DNA from: JBDRGC01 sp043818215 | Lineage (GTDB): Bacteria; Chloroflexota; Anaerolineae; Anaerolineales; UBA11858 | Direction: 5' to 3' | NCBI GenBank assembly: GCA_043818215.1 | Contig: JBDRGC010000297.1 | Location: 1 to 12,097, forward strand | DNA length: 12,097 bases | Shown here: positions 5,717 to 12,097 of the stretch, in pieces | How the letters are laid out: each line of letters begins with the position of its first letter | Position numbering within the stretch: position 1 is the first letter of the stretch | The notes under the pieces: generated by a model | What the model saw: only the letters and a program-made list of their open reading frames with translations | What the model was told of the DNA's origin: nothing | Databases searched by the model: none | Program-made: the position numbers and the translations under genes

Positions 5717-5802
5717 GTGATAGTTTCCTGTTCCCTGGTTTCCGGGGTTCCTAATCCCTAGTCCCTAGTCCCTGATTCCTAGTCCCTGGTTTCCTCATTC
5801 CT
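5717..5802 (-). repeat. 7-bp tandem array, TAGGGAC/CAGGGAC type, inverted to the array at 5505-5712
   Basis: On the minus strand AGGAATG, AGGAAAC, CAGGGAC, TAGGAAT, CAGGGAC, TAGGGAC, TAGGGAT and TAGGAAC run without a break from 5802 to 5747, then degrade to about 5717. It starts inside the methyltransferase gene and provides its last seven codons and TAG stop. Parts can pair with the GGGACTAGGGATCAGGG stretch near 5695-5712. Confidence 0.88.
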
Positions 5803-6630
5803 AAACTGCAAACAATAGTGATGAAAAGTATTACTCACCCAGGCGTTACCCATTCCGTAGGGGGCGAGGCGCTGGTTGTCCATGCACCAGATTTTTTCAT
5901 CTTTCAGCGTATAAGTCTGACCCAATCGCCAGGCCAAATCCCAGGCCAGGGGGTAGATTTTACCGCCCTTTTTTATATTTTTTACGATAATGGTCATATA
6001 AGCCCGATCCTGGATGAAAGGCTGTAAGGCTTCGTAGATACGTGCCAGCCGATCTAAAAATTCATCGTACTCGTGGATGTTGCCCAGGTCGTTGGGGTCA
6101 TCAGAGTAGAAGACATCCAGGCTGGCATCGCTGCGGCGTTCTTGCTGAGTCTTGGCTCCGCGGGCGTGCAGCATGTCCCAGTACGGTGGCGAGGTGATGA
6201 CATAATCAATGGGAGGAATATCGTATTCTTCGATGATGCTGGCAATGTCGGACGCATTCCCGGTGATGATCTCGGCAATCAAATGTTCAGCGGATTTCCC
6301 CAGGGATTCGCGTTCCTCGGCGACCACTTGCCGGGCGATGTCGGCGTATCCGGGATTGAGTTCCAATCCGTAACTGTGACGTCCGGCGCGCATGGCGGCC
6401 ACAAGCGCACTGCCGGTTCCAGCCATCGGGTCAAGCACGTACTGCCCACTCTTGGTAAAAAACTCTATGAATTCCTGCGCCAGCGTCTCCGGGAATTTGG
6501 CGGGGTGGCGCAGGACTCCTTTCTTGCGGGGCGGCGGGTTATGTGTGAACCACGATTTTTGAAACTTGAGCCACTCTTTGGTGCTCATATCGTTCATGCG
6601 GTTGCGGAAGGGGCGTTTGGGTTTGGTCAT
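5779..6630 (-). CDS. DNA methyltransferase (amino-methyltransferase, TSPPY type)
   Basis: Transfers a methyl group from S-adenosylmethionine to an exocyclic amino group of A or C in DNA. The 283-residue product shows an RHPAKFPETLAQEFIEFF segment (41-58), the SAM-binding motif LDPMAGTGS (66-74), an acidic motif II (YGLELN, 87-92) and catalytic TSPPYW (146-151). Motif I precedes motif IV, and TSPPY points to N4-cytosine or N6-adenine methylation. A target-recognition region probably lies around 155-190. The gene downstream is a PD-(D/E)XK-like protein, a possible cognate nuclease. The ATG at 6630 has no ribosome-binding site and sits directly after a pyrimidine-rich repeat; ATG at 6597 and 6588 are in frame. 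The last codons and stop come from a heptamer array, so changes in copy number would alter the C terminus. Confidence 0.85.
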   Translation of the reverse strand: MTKPKRPFRNRMNDMSTKEWLKFQKSWFTHNPPPRKKGVLRHPAKFPETLAQEFIEFFTKSGQYVLDPMAGTGSALVAAMRAGRHSYGLELNPGYADIARQVVAEERESLGKSAEHLIAEIITGNASDIASIIEEYDIPPIDYVITSPPYWDMLHARGAKTQQERRSDASLDVFYSDDPNDLGNIHEYDEFLDRLARIYEALQPFIQDRAYMTIIVKNIKKGGKIYPLAWDLAWRLGQTYTLKDEKIWCMDNQRLAPYGMGNAWVSNTFHHYCLQFRNEETRD

Positions 6631-6636
6631 GGGTGG

Positions 6637-6703
6637 GGGATTGGAGATTGGGGATTGGGGATTGGTAGATTGGTAAATTGGTAGGTTGGTAAATTGGTAA
6701 ATA
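6637..6703 (+). repeat. Mixed 7-bp/8-bp array (TTGGAGA/TTGGGGA then TTGGTARR)
   Basis: On the plus strand three heptamers (TTGGAGA, TTGGGGA, TTGGGGA) pass directly into five octamers (TTGGTAGA, TTGGTAAA, TTGGTAGG, TTGGTAAA, TTGGTAAA). The two repeat classes therefore share a TTGG core and can interconvert. It fills the gap between the PIN toxin stop and the methyltransferase start. Confidence 0.9.
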
Positions 6704-6724
6704 ATTATTTTGGAGGGTGGGGGA

Positions 6725-7177
6725 TTAAGTTGTGGCCGGGGATTCTATTTGTCCAAGAAAACGAACAAACGGCAAAGAAGACAGCCGGTTCGTCAACCGT
6801 TTATCGGCTGTGATGAAATCGATATTCAATGCCTCTGCCAAAGCAACGAAGGCAGCATCGTACACCGTAGTCTCAAAATTATGAGCAATTTCTACCGCTC
6901 GCTGCATCAAGACACTGGTTGGAGAGTGCCAATCAACGCTCAGTTCGAATAAGCTTTGCATCGCATCCTGCACCTGTGCAACACTCAGTTCATGTTTGTA
7001 GCGCAGTACATTGGCAAGTTCATAGGCGAGCAATGCTGGAAAGGAAATTGCTATCTTCCCTTTCAGATAGGCATCACGCAGAAACATGGCTTCTTCAGCT
7101 AGTACTTCATCCTGGCGGTACCATTTGATGATTACAGATGTATCCAATACATATTGGATGGTTGGCGTGTACATCAT
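6725..7177 (-). CDS. PIN-domain ribonuclease toxin, VapC-like
   Basis: Type II toxin; VapC proteins cleave specific RNAs (tRNA or rRNA) and are neutralised by a partner antitoxin. From ATG at 7177 the product is 150 residues with all four PIN acidic positions: D12 (YVLDTSVIIKWY), E53 (ALLAYELANVL), D107 (TVYDAAFVALAE) and D125 (FITADKRL). The open frame extends to 7225, but that start overlaps the antitoxin by 29 bases and adds a sequence unlike PIN proteins. I prefer the MM pair at 7177/7174, although the ribosome-binding site there is weak (CAGAGAA). The antitoxin gene ends 19 bases upstream, forming a classic antitoxin-toxin pair. The target RNA cannot be told from sequence. Confidence 0.88.
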   Translation of the reverse strand: MMYTPTIQYVLDTSVIIKWYRQDEVLAEEAMFLRDAYLKGKIAISFPALLAYELANVLRYKHELSVAQVQDAMQSLFELSVDWHSPTSVLMQRAVEIAHNFETTVYDAAFVALAEALNIDFITADKRLTNRLSSLPFVRFLGQIESPATT

Positions 7178-7196
7178 TTCTCTGAATGTGCCCCCG

Positions 7197-7460
7197 TTAT
7201 CGACCTTCGCGCCAGTGGCGTACATCTATGGTGCTGTCCTCACCAGTCCCAGGCGATATACGCGCCAGTCTATCTTGCGTTGTAATAGCGCGCCTTACAC
7301 AAGGATCGTCGACAGGGCAGTTTTTCCTGCGGCGCGTTTTGATATAGAGGCGCATAGCCTCATGCAGAAGCTCACTTCGGTTGCGGTGTTCTTCGCTCGC
7401 GATTTGATCTACTTCGGACAAGAACTCATCGGGAAAAGATACCATTACATTTATCGTCAT
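7197..7460 (-). CDS. Ribbon-helix-helix antitoxin, VapB/CopG-like
   Basis: An 87-residue protein. The N-terminal part, INVMVSFPDEFLSEVDQIAS followed by a helix with RSELLHEAMRLYI, is a ribbon-helix-helix DNA-binding domain. The basic linker KTRRRK leads to a C-terminal tail, which in this class binds and blocks the toxin. ATG at 7460 has GAGG six bases upstream. The longer open frame to 7595 is rejected because it crosses the promoter. As in related systems the antitoxin, alone or with toxin, probably represses its own promoter. The toxin gene follows. Confidence 0.85.
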   Translation of the reverse strand: MTINVMVSFPDEFLSEVDQIASEEHRNRSELLHEAMRLYIKTRRRKNCPVDDPCVRRAITTQDRLARISPGTGEDSTIDVRHWREGR

Positions 7461-7496
7461 CTTATACCTCGCACAACACAGGGTGGATATAGATAT

Positions 7497-7505
7497 ATTA
7501 TAGCA
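7497..7505 (-). promoter_or_regulatory. Extended -10 promoter of the VapBC-type operon
   Basis: TGCTATAAT on the minus strand is a perfect extended -10 element, 36 bases before the antitoxin start codon. No good -35 is visible, as is normal for extended -10 promoters. A direct AT-rich run (ATATATCTATATCC) just downstream may be part of the operator. Confidence 0.7.
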
Positions 7506-7572
7506 GGACTTCCGCAATTGATTGGAATCAGGTGCCAGAAAATGCGTCATCTGTATCCTCTCCCTGCAGTAT

Positions 7573-7633
7573 GGAGATGACACGGATTTTTTCATGTTTT
7601 TTCCGCGTAAATCCGCGTTTATCCGCGTCCCAT
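7573..7633 (-). repeat. ACGCGGAT-type dispersed hairpin element
   Basis: On the minus strand ATGGGACGCGGAT opens the element, with three ACGCGGA cores at 10-bp spacing, an A-rich loop, then the partial inverted arm ATCCGTGTCAT. It begins 8 bases after the lipoprotein stop codon. It shares its first 13 bases with the element at 1865-1937. Confidence 0.75.
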
Positions 7634-7641
7634 AAACGAGG

Positions 7642-8451
7642 CTATGGCTGTATAGCTCTCACCACCAAATCCGAAAAGCTGACCGTCACAGCCATTTCCC
7701 CCGCCGAGCGAGCGAATACACCGATCATCCCGCGGGCGAGCATCCGGTCGCTGATGGCAAATTGGAATTCATCGTTGATGAAGAAATGCATTTCCTGTCC
7801 CACAACCCATACTCCCAGACGAGAGCTGCTGGGCGCCGCAGACGGCACCGAGGTACTCGGCATCCACGGTTGGGGTGACGCCGCCCCGCCGCCCACGATG
7901 CGGTCCAGCCGCGTCTGTCCATTGCAAGAGAGCGAAAAGCGGTAGAAATCTGACGGTGAGTTGTATCTCAACAGCAGGCCGTACTCGTCCAGCCCGGTAC
8001 ATAGATTTGGGCTGGCAGTGATCTCTAGGTAGAAATCGTCGAACGTGGGCTGGTCGCGAAAGCTGAAAATATACCCCTTAGGTTGGATAAGTGCCAGAGT
8101 GAGTTCGTCCACCCCCAAAGCCACGCTGCCTTTAGGCATCTCCCCCACCAGCCAATGTTCTGAGGTGCTGAAATCGTCAGTCAGCAGGATATCGCCAACG
8201 CCGGGGCGCGTCTCTGGCGTGAGGGATGGAATCACCGTGGGGGGCGAAGCCGGCGTGTCTGTGACGGGAAACCAAACCACCGTTGGAGTGGGGGTGCGCG
8301 TTGGGGCTGGCGTCTCCGTTGGGAGCAAAGTCACCGGCGGGGCGGGCAGGCAGGCGGTCAGGATGATCAATATGAACGGCAAAACCACTAACCCCTTGTT
8401 TTGCACTCGTGATGCTTTTTTACGCAATAGGGGCATGACTGACTTAAACAC
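7642..8451 (-). CDS. Secreted lipoprotein with Thr/Pro linker and beta-sandwich domain
   Basis: 269 residues. A basic N terminus (LLRKKASR) and hydrophobic stretch (21-31) lead to the lipobox L-T-A-C with C34 as lipidation site. A Pro/Thr-rich linker (about 35-85, TETPAPTRTPTPT) follows, as is common in Chloroflexota surface proteins. The C-terminal part (about 88-269) opens with DDFSTSEHW and contains alternating strands (YGLLLRYNSPSDFYRFSLS, GVWVVGQEMHFFINDEFQF), resembling concanavalin-like sugar-binding or DUF1080-type domains. Binding of an extracellular glycan is a guess; no catalytic residues are evident. GTG at 8451 overlaps the RelE-like gene by 8 bases. ATG at 8436 is an alternative start that keeps the signal intact. 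Confidence 0.75.
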   Translation of the reverse strand: MFKSVMPLLRKKASRVQNKGLVVLPFILIILTACLPAPPVTLLPTETPAPTRTPTPTVVWFPVTDTPASPPTVIPSLTPETRPGVGDILLTDDFSTSEHWLVGEMPKGSVALGVDELTLALIQPKGYIFSFRDQPTFDDFYLEITASPNLCTGLDEYGLLLRYNSPSDFYRFSLSCNGQTRLDRIVGGGAASPQPWMPSTSVPSAAPSSSRLGVWVVGQEMHFFINDEFQFAISDRMLARGMIGVFARSAGEMAVTVSFSDLVVRAIQP

Positions 8452-8761
8452 GTCCCATTAACCCTTCCAAATCTTCATATTGATAGGGTGGCCGCTTCCT
8501 AATTGCCGGCACAGTTATAAGTTCCCACTCGTCCTCAATCACGTAAACTATCCGCCAGGATTCCATTCGAATACGATACAAGTCTACCCCCGCATCCAGT
8601 TCGATACCCGCTTTGGCTGTATCTAATAAATGACCGGTATGTGGGCGCGGTTTTTTTTCTAATGCCCGGAGAATACGAATTACACGCTGACGCATATCGC
8701 CCGGCAAACGGCGGATCTCTTTTCGGGCCTGTCTATCGACACTAACTCTGTAGGAGGCCAT
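8444..8761 (-). CDS. RelE/ParE-superfamily toxin
   Basis: A 105-residue basic protein with the RelE/ParE layout. It opens with YRVSVDRQARKEIRRLPGD, continues through a helix pair, then GHLLDTAKAGIELDAGVDLYRIRMESWRIVYVIEDE with the conserved YRIR...WRIVY strands, and ends ITVPAIRKRPPYQYEDLE. RelE members cleave ribosome-bound mRNA and ParE members poison gyrase; sequence alone does not decide which. ATG at 8761 overlaps the upstream antitoxin by 20 bases, indicating translational coupling. The lipoprotein gene overlaps its 3' end. Confidence 0.85.
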   Translation of the reverse strand: MASYRVSVDRQARKEIRRLPGDMRQRVIRILRALEKKPRPHTGHLLDTAKAGIELDAGVDLYRIRMESWRIVYVIEDEWELITVPAIRKRPPYQYEDLEGLMGRV

Positions 8762-8999
8762 CTGCGATCAGTTCCGCTTCTAATTCGTCTAGCGAGATGC
8801 TCTCCCCTTCCCCTGCTGCCCGTTCCTCTAACCATTCCCGGAAGACAGCCATGTCTTCTCGATCCTCTAATAGTGCAATCATCTGCCTCCACGAACCCAG
8901 GAGAGACTTCCAGGTTTGCAATGGCAGCAATACATCAGTCCGCTCTCCTTCGGCATTGGTCACATATCGTGCGATTTCATATATTTCTGTAATCGTCAT
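8742..8999 (-). CDS. Antitoxin of the RelE/ParE-type pair
   Basis: An 85-residue acidic protein. The N-terminal part reads YVTNAEGERTDVLLPLQTWKSLL, a pattern common in antitoxins that accompany RelE-type toxins in Chloroflexota and cyanobacteria (Phd/YefM-like or RelB-like; the exact family is not certain). An acidic helical tail follows (EDREDMAVFREWLEERAAGEGESISLDELEAEL split over two helices), suited to wrap the basic toxin. ATG at 8999 has a strong AAGGAG site. The toxin gene overlaps its end, the usual antitoxin-first order. Confidence 0.75.
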   Translation of the reverse strand: MTITEIYEIARYVTNAEGERTDVLLPLQTWKSLLGSWRQMIALLEDREDMAVFREWLEERAAGEGESISLDELEAELIADGLLQS

Positions 9000-9035
9000 A
9001 ACACTACTCTCCTTTTTTTCGGGTGCTTCGACACT

Positions 9036-9063
9036 ATTTTACCGCGCAATGAAACAGAAACAA
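9036..9063 (-). promoter_or_regulatory. Candidate promoter of the RelE-type operon
   Basis: TAAAAT (9036-9041) with TTGTTT (9058-9063) 16 bp upstream on the minus strand. The -10 matches 5 of 6; the -35 is poor. It is placed about 40 bases before the antitoxin start. Confidence 0.35.
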
Positions 9064-9072
9064 TATCAATTA

Positions 9073-9150
9073 CACTCGCCACCCGCCACCTGCCACTTGC
9101 CACTCGCCATTCGCCACCCGCCACTCGCCATTCGCCACTTGCCACCTGCA
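9073..9150 (-). repeat. 7-bp tandem array, GTGGCGA type, about ten units
   Basis: On the minus strand AGTGGCG, AATGGCG, GGTGGCG, AGTGGCA and similar heptamers run from about 9150 to 9073. They begin a few bases after the purA TGA stop and end just before the toxin-antitoxin promoter. The array is purine-rich on the coding strand, like the others at gene ends. Confidence 0.92.
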
Positions 9151-9155
9151 AACTT

Positions 9156-10449
<1,294 letters not shown>

Positions 10450-10514
10450 GGGAATCTCCTAGTTTATTACACTTTCTCTACCGCACATTTGGCAGAAACA
10501 AACCTGATTTGGAC

Positions 10515-10543
10515 GTGGACACTTCGACCTTGTTCAGTACAGG
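10515..10543 (+). repeat. Left arm of inverted repeat flanking the purA upstream mosaic
   Basis: GTGGACACTTCGAC and TCAGTACAGG within this stretch recur inverted at 10791-10818, about 250 bp away. They may bound a small non-autonomous element. Confidence 0.7.
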
Positions 10544-10790
10544 CGAGCGCGGAAGGACGCGGAAAAAATTAATATTTAACCGACCAGGTATCCTCTCCCA
10601 AAAAAGGGGAGTGTTGCCAATCAGGTAGCAGAGAACCGGCAGCGGACTGGAGCGGAGTCGCGGAGGGGCAGCGGTCTGCGGAGGCAAATCCGCTTCCGGC
10701 GACTGTTACCCTGCGGCGACTGCTACGCGAAAGTCACTGCAACAGGAGCACGAAGCCTACCTGCGCAGGCTGGATACTAGTCCACGAAGT

Positions 10791-10818
10791 CCTGTACTGA
10801 TTTTGTCGAAGTGTGGAC
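10791..10818 (-). repeat. Right arm of inverted repeat flanking the purA upstream mosaic
   Basis: The reverse complement GTCCACACTTCGAC...TCAGTACAGG matches the left arm apart from a short central difference. Confidence 0.7.
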
Positions 10819-10908
10819 TTCGCGCACTTTGTTGCTGCGACTTACAGTCGCCGGTAGCGCAACTTCCGGCGCCGCATTATAGTCATAACTATCACCCTTC
10901 ATCGGCTT

Positions 10909-11490
10909 TTACTCCCCATCCGTCACTGAACACGTCGGTGGTATACAGTTATCATCCTCCACACACCGATCCCCACCGCACGCAACATCTATTTGATACA
11001 TCTGCTCATCTGGACAAATCCACCCCCCGCAACTCTGATCCTGCCAATTCGGCGTACAACACGGGTCTGTGGCTGGACAAGTTTTTGTCCCGCAACTACA
11101 GCCCGAGCTAAGTGATCCATCTCGTACTGTCCCACCATCATAATCGCAACTTGTCGGGCAGCTCTGATTAGTACACCCAACCTCCGACGCCGAACAATAT
11201 TCCCAGCAAGTTCCACAATTATCCGAGCCAGTTTTAACACAGCTACCACTGGCACCAGAGCAAGACCCAAAATTCCCGCACGACCCACAAGAAGAGCAAT
11301 TCGACCCACATTCACAATCATAACAACCAGCATCACAAGTTGCAGCATTATAGTCACAGTCAACACATGATCCTAAAACTAACCTGCCACAATCCACATA
11401 TCCTGGATCTGTTGCCCAGACCTCACCATTCACTAAAAAAAATAATCCAGCAAAAGCCAAAAATATAGCTAGTAGAACTTTTTTTACCAT
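10909..11490 (-). CDS. Secreted cysteine-rich protein (29 Cys)
   Basis: 193 residues beginning with a clear signal peptide (KK, then a hydrophobic core to about 20, likely cleavage after VWA at 26). The mature part of about 167 residues has 29 cysteines, many as CxxC, CxC or CC, spaced by Gly, Ser, Asp and Asn. No enzyme motif is visible. The segment CCTPNWQDQSCGGWICPDE with DRCVEDDNC resembles cysteine modules I associate with surface proteins of candidate-phyla bacteria; this is from memory and unverified. It probably forms a disulfide-bonded extracellular domain or binds metal. ATG at 11490 overlaps the upstream gene's stop (ATGGTAA), showing coupling. The region is AT-richer than the genes to the left. 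The C terminus ends soon after a module and may be truncated near a repeat mosaic. Confidence 0.7.
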   Translation of the reverse strand: MVKKVLLAIFLAFAGLFFLVNGEVWATDPGYVDCGRLVLGSCVDCDYNAATCDAGCYDCECGSNCSSCGSCGNFGSCSGASGSCVKTGSDNCGTCWEYCSASEVGCTNQSCPTSCDYDGGTVRDGSLSSGCSCGTKTCPATDPCCTPNWQDQSCGGWICPDEQMYQIDVACGGDRCVEDDNCIPPTCSVTDGE

Positions 11491-11956
11491 TTGAATATAA
11501 AACCCTCACTCCCATGATCTAATATTTGGTTTTTTGTTTCTGGCTCCAGACTAAAGTGTTTTTCAAAAACAGAAATAATCAAAAGATTTAAAAGCCTATC
11601 AAGTTTTTCCTGTTCAGTCAAAGCAATCTGGTCAACATTGGGGTAGATATTAATTGTCATTTTGCCATTATCTACAAACTCTTCAAGACAAAAAACTCTT
11701 TCTTTACCCCTAGACTCGGCAATGCAATTAGTAGTTACCTTCCAGGTATTTTGGGGGATGATTAATAAAGATTTTATGGGCAGAGTTTCTCCTCCTGCCA
11801 CAAGGTATTCCTTGAGTTTCGTTTCGTTTTTAATAACCTGGCTGGGGGCAATGATAGACTGGGTAAGATAAATCCTATAACCAACGCCTGCCAGAATTCC
11901 AAAACAAGAGTAAATAAAAAAATGATTAGATACTTTGCACCAGCTATAACTCTCAT
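11484..11956 (-). CDS. Small single-pass membrane protein, apparent one-base frameshift
   Basis: Two frames join into one sensible protein. From ATG at 11956 the first frame reads MRVIAGAKYLIIFLFTLV. A one-base gap in an A4 run (11901-11904, plus strand) would continue it as FGILAGVGYRIYLTQS and IAPSQVIKNETKLKEYLV in the frame of the main part. Restored length is 157 residues, with one N-terminal membrane helix and a soluble domain of about 125 residues. That domain contains PQNTWKVTTNCIAESRGKERVF and a helix rich in Leu, LTEQEKLDRLLNLLIISVFEK. If the frames are not joined, the part beginning at GTG 11801 would lack the helix. No family is recognised. It is 18 bases after a partial upstream gene and overlaps the cysteine-rich gene, so the three look like one operon. 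Confidence 0.55.
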
Positions 11957-11963
11957 ATACAAA

Positions 11964-11991
11964 AGTATAGCAGGTTATTGGTTGAAGACAA
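11964..11991 (-). promoter_or_regulatory. Candidate promoter, possibly leaderless, before the membrane protein gene
   Basis: TGCTATACT is an extended -10 (hexamer at 11964-11969) with TTGTCT 16 bp upstream (11986-11991). The predicted start of transcription falls on or next to the ATG at 11956, which has no ribosome-binding site. It overlaps the end of the upstream gene, so it is uncertain. Confidence 0.3.
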
Positions 11992-12097
11992 AAAGAAGAG
12001 GGTTCAAATAGTAGCTCTTCTCATCAGGGTAGCCCATTGTTTTTCCTATAGAGATAGTTTTAATCTTTTCTCCATTTACTCCAGTAAATGTAAAGTG
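11975..12097 (-). CDS. 3' end of a gene cut by the window edge
   Basis: The minus-strand frame is open from base 12097 to a TAA at 11975-11977 and encodes 40 residues, including FTGVNGEKIKTISIGKTMGY and YYLNPLLFVFNQ at the end. Composition and codon use match the next two genes, and it lies 18 bases upstream of the membrane-protein start. This suggests the last part of a real protein. Function cannot be judged from this fragment. Confidence 0.55.
   Translation of the reverse strand, partial: HFTFTGVNGEKIKTISIGKTMGYPDEKSYYLNPLLFVFNQ

Larger units (their letters stand above)
10450..10908. other. Gene-free mosaic of hairpins and inverted repeats
   Basis: 459 bp with no credible coding frame. 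It holds an imperfect inverted repeat of 28-29 bp (10515-10543 and 10791-10818, sharing ACTTCGAC and TCAGTACAGG), a perfect palindrome CCTGCGCAGG (about 10769-10778), and a hairpin GCGACT/AGTCGC (10837-10851). It also has several CCGGCGACTG-like pieces and a fragment of ACGCGGA type near 10550-10562. Base composition falls sharply in GC after about 10880. Confidence 0.7.

Noticed and set aside
7461..7595. N-terminal extension of the antitoxin
   Set aside because: It would cross the extended -10 promoter; the ribbon-helix-helix domain and GAGG site fit the start at 7460.
10478..10687. Minus-strand frame of 69 residues upstream of purA
   Set aside because: It runs through inverted repeats, shows no family features and has no ribosome-binding site.
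10450..10908. tRNA or structured RNA gene
   Set aside because: I looked for a cloverleaf with TTCRA and acceptor pairing; only simple hairpins and palindromes are present.

Overview
The window looks like a piece of a Chloroflexota (probably Anaerolineae) genome. The clues are a bacterial translin, a Thr/Pro-linker lipoprotein, VapBC- and RelE-type toxin-antitoxin pairs in a GC-rich background, and very dense short tandem repeats between genes. This is inferred from protein character; no marker gene settles it. Every gene I can support lies on the minus strand, so transcription runs from right to left.

Layout in transcription order. The right end (about 10,880-12,097) is AT-richer. It holds the 3' end of a gene cut by the window edge, a small membrane protein with an apparent one-base frameshift, and a secreted protein with 29 cysteines. 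This block resembles candidate-phyla (Patescibacteria) sequence more than the rest of the window. A gene-free 459-bp mosaic of hairpins and inverted repeats (10,450-10,908) separates it from purA (adenylosuccinate synthetase), which carries a one-base frameshift in a C6 run. Next come a RelE/ParE-type toxin-antitoxin pair, a Thr/Pro-linker lipoprotein overlapping the toxin, and a VapBC-type pair with a clear extended -10 promoter. After these are a DNA methyltransferase and a PD-(D/E)XK-like protein (candidate restriction-modification pair), ssb with a strong terminator, and a DUF3467 protein. The left third holds a translin-family protein, a Cas4-like nuclease that appears split into two membrane-anchored halves, and NAD kinase.

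The most striking property is in the gaps. Arrays of 7-bp or 8-bp units fill most of them, and several begin at or inside the stop codon of the upstream gene (NAD kinase, translin, PD-(D/E)XK protein, methyltransferase, purA). The units differ in sequence from gap to gap but keep the period and a degenerate pattern. Two further dispersed families occur: a hairpin element built of ACGCGGAT at 10-bp spacing (three copies), and a 93-bp three-stem C/G-rich element in tandem duplicate.

Functionally, purA, NAD kinase and ssb are housekeeping genes. The methyltransferase/PD-(D/E)XK pair, the two toxin-antitoxin pairs, and possibly translin with the split Cas4-like pair give the segment an accessory, nucleic-acid-processing or defence flavour. 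All functional calls come from motifs read by eye.
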